Positions 1-5,419 of a stretch of DNA of 5,419 bases are shown one piece after another. The number at the start of each line of letters is the position of its first letter. Position 1 is the stretch's first letter. A model generated the notes under the pieces. It was not told where the DNA came from. It made no database searches and saw only the letters and a program-made list of their open reading frames with translations. The position numbers and the translations under genes were made by a program. Origin of the DNA: Spirochaetales bacterium (GTDB taxonomy: Bacteria > Spirochaetota > Spirochaetia > JABEVK01); the NCBI GenBank assembly GCA_013043995.1, contig JABEVL010000239.1, forward strand, positions 1 to 5,419, written 5' to 3'.

Positions 1-2082
1 CACGTTTTTATGAACAGCCCCGTCGGAACCGTCAACTCCGAGGGTACGCCCTTGCCTAAGACTTTGCCCGACGGCAGCCACAACCCCGAGTGGGGCAACA
101 TGATCTTTAACGGCGATGGGATGCTGTTCCGTTTTGACCTCGACAGGGCAGGAACAGTCCGCGTCAAATCCAGAATTTTGAAGACCCCCGATTTTTGGGC
201 GGACTGGGCAACCCGTCAGGGAACCGACTACTGGAACCGGGGTTTTCGTTTTGACAACTGGGGGATGGCCCGGATGGGGTTGCCGATCGGGACGAGAAAT
301 CAGATCAACACCTCGGTCAACCTCTTCCGTGTTCCCGGAAGCGAGGCCATCCGGCTGACGGCGAACTTTGACGCGGGCAGGCCTTTCGAGGTGGACCCGG
401 TGACCCTTGAGGTCCTGCGGCCCCTGGGCTCCAACGCGGATTGGCGGGGCGAGTTTCCGGGGATGATGAACCAGGTTTTTCCCCTCCACCAGTCGAGCGC
501 CCATCCGTCGTTTGACCCCTTTACCCGGGAATTTTGGACCGTGAACTTTTGCAAAGACGCCGCGACCCTGGCTTTTTCGCAGGTGTTTAAGCCCCACCTG
601 ACCGCGCGCCAGGATTGGCTGACTCAAGAAATCGAGGCCCTGACCAAGGTTTTGGGGCGTCGAAAGATCAAGGGACGGCAATTTCTGACCCTGATGGAAC
701 ACTTTCTGGAACACCTGGAAACCAAGCACCGCGAGGGGCACAACCGGCCCTTTGTTCCCCCCAAGGTCCTTGAGAACAAGGACTGGCTGGGCATGGAAAA
801 CGAGGTCAGGCTTTTGCGCTGGAACGAGAACGGCCCGATGGAAAGCTGGAACCTCCTCGATCCCGACACGGGCAAGAACCTCGTCATCGAGCAGACCATG
901 CACCAGACGGCCTTGAGCCGGAACTGGATCGTCCTGGTCGATTCGTCGCTCAAATTTGCCCTCGACGTGCTCGAAAATAACCCTTTTCCGGAGCATCCCT
1001 GGCTGAACAGGCTTTTAAGGCGCTTGGTGGCTCGGACGATCCAGCCGATCACACCCCTCTACCTAGTCCAGCGCAAGGATTTGGTTCCAGGCGTCACCGA
1101 GGTGAGGACGCGCAAGGTTTGGGTCCCCCTGGAAACAGCGCACTTTTCAGTGGATTACGACGACCCGGACGACCTGGTCACGGTCTACACGAGCCACAAT
1201 GCGGCGATGTGCGTCGCCGAGTGGGTACGCCCCTACGACACTCTGGCGGTCGATGGGAGCCCTGTTCCTGAAAATGTGATTGGACTTCTCACCGCGGGCG
1301 AGATGGACGTGGGAAGGACGGGACTCTTCAAGATCCACGCTCCCACGGGAAAAATCCGGCAGCAGAAGATCGTCTGGAAGACCGGGAGCGAAAAGCCGGC
1401 CCCCGGGGCGCCCGCAGGGCTGCACACTTGGGCGACGGGACTGACAACCTACAGGGGATCGAACGACGCTGAAGCCCTGCCCGCCAAAATCCCTTCGCTG
1501 TTCTGGCAATTTTACGGCCTGGACCGGCGGCTTTTGACGCACTTCATCGAAGAACTTTATTCCAACTATAAAAATCGCAAAATTTCGGTATCAAAAATCA
1601 AGAAACTGACAGCCCAGGGCGTCCCTTTCTGCCTGGTGCGCCAAGAAACGGCGACGCAGGAGTTGGTGGACGGCTGGGTGTTTCAGATGAATGAAAATTT
1701 CAGATCTCTGCAATTTGTTCCCCGAAAAAGAGCAAAAGACGAACTTGTCGCTCATCCCGAGCTGGACGGTTACATCCTTTGCACCATGATCAACGGAAGC
1801 CGCGACCTGAGCGTTGATGAGTACACCCGGGAAATCTGGATTTTTGACGCCGCGCAACTTCGTCAGGGGCCCGTGGCCAAGCTGGGACACCCGGAGCTGT
1901 CGTTCGCCTTTACGATCCACTCGGTTTGGGCCCCGCGGCTGGATCCCGCGCCCCGTACTCCTTTGTACGATGTGCGGGCCGATTACCGGACGGTCTTGGA
2001 GACCGTTACAGATCCAGCAAAAAAGAGGGAACTCAGCGACTTTATGGATCGCGAGGTTTACCCCCACTATGAACAACCTTGA
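1..2082 (+). CDS. Carotenoid oxygenase family protein (non-heme iron dioxygenase), 5' end outside window
   Basis: Residues are numbered from the ATG at 10. The family cleaves conjugated C=C bonds in carotenoids, apocarotenoids or stilbenes using Fe(II) held by four histidines. Family landmarks in order are FNGDGMLFRFDL (33-44), SSAHPSFDP (162-170), TMHQTALS (296-303), ETAHFSVDYD (375-384), AEWVRPYD (403-410), and the C-terminal block REIWIFDAAQL...GPVAKLGHPEL...FTIHSVWAP (607-642). The likely iron ligands are H165, H298, H378 and H637. No signal peptide or membrane segment is visible, so a soluble or membrane-associated cytoplasmic enzyme is likely. Codons 1-9 (His-Val-Phe) are in frame, and HVFMNSPVGTV resembles the family's early GHxFxxxPVGSV-like strand, so the ATG at 10 is probably not the start. 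At more than 690 residues it is much longer than the usual 450-500. The exact substrate cannot be told from sequence. The next gene overlaps its stop. Confidence 0.93.
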   Translation, partial: HVFMNSPVGTVNSEGTPLPKTLPDGSHNPEWGNMIFNGDGMLFRFDLDRAGTVRVKSRILKTPDFWADWATRQGTDYWNRGFRFDNWGMARMGLPIGTRNQINTSVNLFRVPGSEAIRLTANFDAGRPFEVDPVTLEVLRPLGSNADWRGEFPGMMNQVFPLHQSSAHPSFDPFTREFWTVNFCKDAATLAFSQVFKPHLTARQDWLTQEIEALTKVLGRRKIKGRQFLTLMEHFLEHLETKHREGHNRPFVPPKVLENKDWLGMENEVRLLRWNENGPMESWNLLDPDTGKNLVIEQTMHQTALSRNWIVLVDSSLKFALDVLENNPFPEHPWLNRLLRRLVARTIQPITPLYLVQRKDLVPGVTEVRTRKVWVPLETAHFSVDYDDPDDLVTVYTSHNAAMCVAEWVRPYDTLAVDGSPVPENVIGLLTAGEMDVGRTGLFKIHAPTGKIRQQKIVWKTGSEKPAPGAPAGLHTWATGLTTYRGSNDAEALPAKIPSLFWQFYGLDRRLLTHFIEELYSNYKNRKISVSKIKKLTAQGVPFCLVRQETATQELVDGWVFQMNENFRSLQFVPRKRAKDELVAHPELDGYILCTMINGSRDLSVDEYTREIWIFDAAQLRQGPVAKLGHPELSFAFTIHSVWAPRLDPAPRTPLYDVRADYRTVLETVTDPAKKRELSDFMDREVYPHYEQP
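595..759 (+). other. Charged helical insertion in the carotenoid oxygenase, between iron-ligand regions 1 and 2
   Basis: Residues about 196-250 are rich in Lys, Arg, Glu, Leu and His, and look helical (for example EIEALTKVLGRRKIKGRQF). The first two putative iron histidines are 133 residues apart here, against 55 in the structurally known Synechocystis apocarotenoid oxygenase (H183 and H238). The extra length therefore probably forms an additional subdomain on the propeller. The boundaries are approximate. Long members of the family with such insertions may exist, so this need not be unique to this protein. Confidence 0.5.
2051..2056 (+). promoter_or_regulatory. Weak candidate ribosome binding site for the signalling ATPase gene
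   Basis: The bases gcgagg contain GAGG at 2053-2056, 12 bases before the ATG at 2069. This spacing is longer than ideal and the match is short. Because it lies inside the upstream coding region, initiation may rely more on ribosomes finishing the oxygenase than on this site. Confidence 0.25.
2069..2082 (+). other. 14-base overlap of stop and start regions (likely translational coupling)
   Basis: The ATG at 2069-2071 lies in a different frame inside the last codons of the oxygenase, whose TGA is at 2080-2082. Overlaps of this kind are typical of co-transcribed, translationally coupled bacterial genes. There is no room for a promoter or terminator between the two genes. Confidence 0.85.
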
Positions 2083-5000
2083 AGCCCTGGGCCGGGAACT
2101 CCTTGACGAACTCAGGCCCTATCACGAAAAGCGCGAGGTGTTTTCGGGCCTGTTTCCTCCTCCTTTCCGGAACTCTGTCAGCCACGTGACGCCGTTCGGC
2201 ACGCGTGACCCCTTGGTTTTTCGGCATCCTCGGACTCGAATTCCCTTCCTGGCCCCGGAACAAACGGGTCAGCTCGATCAGCCCCTGGGGCCTGAGGCTG
2301 ACTTGTACAACTGGGGGGCCTCGGTCTGTTACGCGGCTTCGGGCAAACCGCCGATCGAGGTGAACTCCTCGGCGAACCCGTTCCGGCAGATCCTGGACGG
2401 GGTACCGGATCTGAGTTGGGCCGGTGAGCCAGTTTGGCCGAGGAGCCTAAAACCTTTCCTTGAGACCGTCCTCAAAAAGAACCCGGCCGACCGCTACCGC
2501 TCACTCGAAGGACTTGAACACGACTGGCATCAGGTTTGGAACAGCGCGGCCTGGGGAATTGTCGAAACACCGCTGCTGCGCTCGCGGGACGTGCCGCAGC
2601 TTTTTGTGCCGCCCAGCCAACTTTTGGACCGTGAAGAAATCTTGAACCAGGTGGCCGAGGCCGCCGAACGGGCGCGCTCCCGATCGGGGCCGACCCTGGT
2701 CCAGCTGAGCGGTGAGGAGGGTTTGGGAAAAACTCGTCTTTTGAGGAGCAGCGCCGAGCGGCTGTCCCTAGAAAACGAAGGATGGTTTTTTCTTGACGGT
2801 TCGGCGGACCGCAGTACCCCTTACGGAGCGTTGCGGGGGCTTTTGCTTCAGATCCTTGCGCACTCCGTTTGGGAACAGGAGTCCTTTCGCGAGCGGCTTT
2901 TTGCTTCTCTGGTCGAAGATTCAGGCGACAAGGCTTCGGTGCTCTCGCGGCTGGTGCCTGCCTGGGAAGCCTGGGCGGGTCCCGAAAACGGTGACGAAAT
3001 GGGGGACAGCCGGGCTCTGAAAACCCGGCTCGATTTTGCCTGGGTCGCCCTTCTGAGGGCCTGGCTCAAGCACGTCCCTCTGGTCCTGCTCTTGGATGAT
3101 GCCGACTTTCTGGGCAGGGAAACTCTCGACATCCTGGAGCTGGTGGCCGCGGGTTCTTCAGGAAACCGTCTGGCTTGCATCGCGGCAACGTGTTCCGCTG
3201 CAGCGGCCGGTTTGGGGCACATCCCGGCTTTCAGCAAAGAACGCCAGATCCGGATGGAGGTGAAGCCTCTTTCGGTTTCGGCCCTGCAGGAACTGGTGGC
3301 GGGTCTTCCGGCCCACCCCGAACAGAGGGAAGAACTGGTTGACTTGATGGCGTCAAAAACTCAGGGAATTCCGCGTTCTTTGGACTATTTTTGGGAGAAC
3401 CTTAAAACTTTTGACGCGGTCAGACCCGATGTGTCGACTAAAAGCTGGTTCTTCAACCTGGAAATTATTCGTGCCCTGCAGATCCCCGAGAGCTCCTTGG
3501 GGTGGTTCCGTGTCCGTTTAGCTTCTCTTGCGCCCGAGGCCCTACGGGCGTTGAGCTTGTTGACCCTGTTTCCTGCAGGACTGGCGCACGTTCAGCTCAA
3601 AGCGGCGATCTCATTTGTTTTCGGTCCCCAGCACGAGGTGAGCGTCGAAACCTTGAACCAGTTGGCTCGTGACGGCTGGGTGGTGAGGGAACCGCAATGG
3701 AAGCTGGCCTCGCGGTCGTTGGAGCGCGCTGTCGAAGAGTTCGTCGACCCGCTCAATTGGGCTGAACTTTTGGAGGCTCTGGCGAATTTCCGTTTAGCCA
3801 CGGGGGCCCCCGAAGACGCCGAAGACATTCAGGTTCTTTACCGCGCTCTTGAAAGTTTTGTTCCCTCAAGACGGCTTGCGTTCATCCCCCTGATCTTAGC
3901 CTGTGCCCAAAACCTGATGCGAATGAGCGCGTATTCAACGGCTTGGAGTCTGGTCAGCCTGCTTTCCTCAGAAGCCTACGTCCAGCACGCGCCTGACGCA
4001 GCCGTTTTGAACGTCATGAAAGTTGCGGCTCTGGCCGGCCGGACCGAAGCTTTTCAAGAGCTGGTTTCCTTGTTGAATGTTGCCCCCCCTCCAGGGCTCG
4101 ACAGGATCGAAATCGATTACACCATCACGCGGGGGTGGCTCAATTTAGGGGCTTTGGGCTCATCGCTGGAGGCCGGTCTTTCCCTTTTAGAGCGGCAGGG
4201 GATCAAGCTTCCCCATCAACCCAAGATTTTGGACGTCGTCGCGGGGACTCTCCCCTTGCAGATAGCTCTCCGTCCCCTGAGTTTGGAAAACCTTCTTGAA
4301 AGACCCGCGGCCAAGGGCCGAACCTCCTTTTTGATTCTTGAGGTCATTCAGATCTTGTCCACGGCGGCTTTTTTTCACCGCCCTCTGCTGATCCCCATTC
4401 TGACCGCCAAAAATATTTTGTATGGGTTAAAAGCGGGGCTTTCGGCCGGGTTAGGGGTCAGCTTTGCGACTCTCGCCTTTCAACAGGCGGTGATCTTCAA
4501 GAATCCTGGGCAGGCTTCCCGAACGTTGATATGGGCTGAAGAGATTCTGAAAAACTACCCGTCAAAAGAGGCCCAGGTACGCGTCGATTTTTTGGCCTGG
4601 TCTTTTGTGCGCTGGTGGGACTTGCCGCTGATCGGCGTCGGGAGGGCGCTGTTTGAGAATTCCAGGACAGCTCTGTCTCTCGGCTTGAACGACACCGGTT
4701 TTAGCAGTTTTGTCATCGGAGTGTATTACGAACTTTGGGGTGGGCAGGAACTTTCCACGGTCCTACGCCACGTGGAAGAAAAGACTCGAACGATGGAAAT
4801 GCAGGGCAACACCCAGAACCTTATGCTGATGAACGGGATACAGGCTTTTCTGGCCTACCAGTCGGGTGGAGACCGTGAGCAGTTTGAAGTTTTCCGTGCC
4901 AGCTTGGTGAGCCACCGTGAAAAAAAAGTTTGGACCACTTACTTTAGTTTGGGCGGACTCGTGCTTTTGACCGATCTACTCGACGGCAGTGTTTTAAACT

Positions 5001-5419
5001 CCATCGAGATCGCCGAAACGTTGCTGTCAAAATTGACCGTGGTAGGTTTGGCAACCTACACCTACCCGATCATCCTGGTGCTGGCAACGGTGTTTGGTTT
5101 GCTGGAAGACGGGCTTAAACCCCGATCGAAGATGGTTCGCAAAGTCCAGAGTCTGCTTAAACGTTTTGAAAAAAAGGGTGCCGTCAGTTTTATTGCTCAC
5201 AGGTACTTGTTGGAGTCGGCGCTCGCTTGCAGCAGTAAAAAATTCGCTGAAGCGCATTGGTTGGCGACAATCGCGATCGACAGGTTTTCGCAAGAAAACC
5301 AGACCATGATGGTCGCAATGGGGCTCGAGGTGCGGGCGCGGATCCTTGATAGTCAAAATCTTGCCGAACTCGCGCGCCGAGACTGGAAGGCTGCCTACTG
5401 GACCTGGCGCGAGCTGGGC
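2069..5419 (+). CDS. Multidomain signalling ATPase: degenerate kinase C-lobe + AAA/STAND ATPase + helical repeats, 3' end outside window
   Basis: The frame stays open for 1117 codons to the window edge. Residues 4-157 match the C-lobe of a protein kinase. From about 185 the ATPase begins (LLDREEI), with Walker A GEEGLGKT (215-222) and Walker B LVLLLDDAD (338-346). The rest is an alpha-helical region with landmarks of hybrid kinase-ATPases: GLSLLERQGIKLP (703-715), FFHRPLL (768-774) and RDWKAAYWTWRELG (1104-1117). The same order occurs in large Ser/Thr kinase-AAA-GAF-histidine kinase proteins of about 1700-2000 residues, so GAF and histidine-kinase domains may follow beyond the edge (inference). 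The start at 2069 is preferred because the kinase-like helix E begins at once. An in-frame ATG at 1970 would overlap the oxygenase by 113 bases and adds nothing kinase-like. No signal peptide is seen, so a cytoplasmic location is likely. The partner or ligand is unknown. Confidence 0.92.
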   Translation, partial: MNNLEALGRELLDELRPYHEKREVFSGLFPPPFRNSVSHVTPFGTRDPLVFRHPRTRIPFLAPEQTGQLDQPLGPEADLYNWGASVCYAASGKPPIEVNSSANPFRQILDGVPDLSWAGEPVWPRSLKPFLETVLKKNPADRYRSLEGLEHDWHQVWNSAAWGIVETPLLRSRDVPQLFVPPSQLLDREEILNQVAEAAERARSRSGPTLVQLSGEEGLGKTRLLRSSAERLSLENEGWFFLDGSADRSTPYGALRGLLLQILAHSVWEQESFRERLFASLVEDSGDKASVLSRLVPAWEAWAGPENGDEMGDSRALKTRLDFAWVALLRAWLKHVPLVLLLDDADFLGRETLDILELVAAGSSGNRLACIAATCSAAAAGLGHIPAFSKERQIRMEVKPLSVSALQELVAGLPAHPEQREELVDLMASKTQGIPRSLDYFWENLKTFDAVRPDVSTKSWFFNLEIIRALQIPESSLGWFRVRLASLAPEALRALSLLTLFPAGLAHVQLKAAISFVFGPQHEVSVETLNQLARDGWVVREPQWKLASRSLERAVEEFVDPLNWAELLEALANFRLATGAPEDAEDIQVLYRALESFVPSRRLAFIPLILACAQNLMRMSAYSTAWSLVSLLSSEAYVQHAPDAAVLNVMKVAALAGRTEAFQELVSLLNVAPPPGLDRIEIDYTITRGWLNLGALGSSLEAGLSLLERQGIKLPHQPKILDVVAGTLPLQIALRPLSLENLLERPAAKGRTSFLILEVIQILSTAAFFHRPLLIPILTAKNILYGLKAGLSAGLGVSFATLAFQQAVIFKNPGQASRTLIWAEEILKNYPSKEAQVRVDFLAWSFVRWWDLPLIGVGRALFENSRTALSLGLNDTGFSSFVIGVYYELWGGQELSTVLRHVEEKTRTMEMQGNTQNLMLMNGIQAFLAYQSGGDREQFEVFRASLVSHREKKVWTTYFSLGGLVLLTDLLDGSVLNSIEIAETLLSKLTVVGLATYTYPIILVLATVFGLLEDGLKPRSKMVRKVQSLLKRFEKKGAVSFIAHRYLLESALACSSKKFAEAHWLATIAIDRFSQENQTMMVAMGLEVRARILDSQNLAELARRDWKAAYWTWRELG
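2078..2539 (+). other. Pseudokinase-like C-lobe lacking the N-lobe (domain of the signalling ATPase)
   Basis: Residues 60-67 read FLAPEQTG, the APE segment in the form YxSPEQTGR typical of hybrid kinases. They are followed by EADLYNWGASVCYAASGKPP (76-95), which holds helix F with D78, and by LKKNPADRYRSLEGLEHDW (135-153), where R142 would pair with E64. Before this, LLDELRPYHEK (11-21) looks like helix E. The catalytic loop position reads EVFSGLFPPPF (23-33), where GVIHRDLKPxN is expected, and the DFG position reads PFG (42-44). No glycine loop or VAIK lysine is encoded. The fold of the C-lobe is probably kept for binding or scaffolding, but phosphotransfer is not expected. Confidence 0.75.
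2621..3400 (+). other. AAA/STAND-type P-loop ATPase domain (domain of the signalling ATPase)
   Basis: The entry motif LLDREEILNQV (185-195) corresponds to the xxGRExEl start of this predicted-ATPase group. K221 and T222 of Walker A should bind ATP phosphates and Mg, and D343/D344 form Walker B. The DDLQWAD-like signature usual after Walker B is here DDADFLG. The following strand LACIAATCS (368-376) matches the usual LLLIGAYRD but has C375 where the sensor Arg is expected. The helical end PLSVSALQELVAGL...SKTQGIPRSLDYFWENL (to about residue 444) fits the family's GNPFF-type lid. Nucleotide binding is likely, but hydrolysis or switching may be altered. Confidence 0.88.
3401..5419 (+). other. 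Winged-helix-like linker and TPR-like alpha-solenoid (domain of the signalling ATPase)
   Basis: After the ATPase, residues about 470-580 look like the winged-helix module of these proteins. The usual FxHDRxQxAAY helix is replaced by LASRSLERAVEEF (546-558). From about 580 to the edge the sequence is nearly all amphipathic helices, with hybrid-kinase landmarks at 703-715, 768-774 and 1104-1117. Repeats of this type normally bind ligands or partner proteins and relay the signal to the ATPase. The individual repeats are too divergent to delimit by eye. Confidence 0.65.

Noticed and set aside
1970..2068. Upstream in-frame ATG at 1970 as the start of the signalling ATPase, to supply a missing kinase N-lobe
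   Set aside because: The extra 33 residues (beginning MCGPITGRSW) show no kinase N-lobe features and are the out-of-frame reading of conserved oxygenase coding sequence.
624..2076. Several minus-strand open frames opposite the oxygenase (624-1052, 1147-1542, 1591-2076)
   Set aside because: They lie wholly antisense to a clearly conserved gene, their products look like no protein family I know and are rich in Arg and Ser, as expected of reverse-frame shadows in GC-rich DNA.
2042..3828. Minus-strand open frames at 2042-2263, 2848-3237 and 3592-3828, and plus-strand frames at 2460-2645 and 2793-3020
   Set aside because: All overlap the long frame that carries kinase-like and ATPase motifs. Their translations are low-complexity Ser/Arg/Ala-rich shadows with no recognisable motifs.
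4919..4930. Run of eight A bases as a candidate slippage or frameshift site (a similar seven-A run is near 5169)
   Set aside because: The reading frame continues with family-like sequence on both sides, and no useful alternative frame follows, so there is no sign of programmed or accidental frameshifting.
5039..5110. Possible transmembrane helix (residues about 991-1014, containing YPIILVLATVFGLL)
   Set aside because: The stretch is hydrophobic but sits inside a long run of amphipathic helices in the solenoid region, where buried helices of this kind are normal. No flanking topology signals support a membrane span.
4187..5356. Minus-strand open frames at 4187-4378 and 5027-5356, and the plus-strand frame at 5094-5309
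   Set aside because: They are embedded in the helical-repeat coding region, which stays in frame with conserved family landmarks. Nothing supports independent expression.

Overview
This window is almost wall-to-wall coding sequence on the + strand. It holds two genes, both cut by the window edges. GC content is moderately high (high fifties per cent by eye), there is no non-coding stretch, and the start and stop codons overlap. This points to a bacterium with a compact operon. I cannot name the lineage. The hybrid signalling ATPase class seen here is common in cyanobacteria, planctomycetes, myxobacteria and related delta-type groups, so one of these or a relative is plausible.

Region 1 (1-2082) is a carotenoid oxygenase (carotenoid cleavage dioxygenase / RPE65 superfamily). 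The four expected iron-ligand histidine regions are all present. Homology appears to continue to the left edge, so the first ATG (position 10) is probably internal and the true start lies upstream. Spacing between the histidines shows that this is a long, insertion-bearing family member.

Region 2 (2069-5419) is a single reading frame of 1117 codons without a stop, running off the right edge. Its start overlaps the end of the oxygenase gene by 14 bases. The product resembles the very large Ser/Thr kinase + AAA/STAND ATPase + helical-repeat signalling proteins that usually end in GAF and histidine-kinase domains. The kinase part is unusual. The N-lobe is absent, and the catalytic loop and DFG positions are degenerate, yet the C-lobe (APE segment, helix F Asp, terminal Arg) is well kept. 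The ATPase keeps Walker A and Walker B but appears to have lost the sensor arginine.

The two genes are very likely co-transcribed and probably translationally coupled. The working hypothesis is that an enzyme making or removing an apocarotenoid (or another conjugated substrate) is tied to a multidomain signalling protein whose kinase module has become a non-catalytic scaffold. The coupling is inferred from gene arrangement only.
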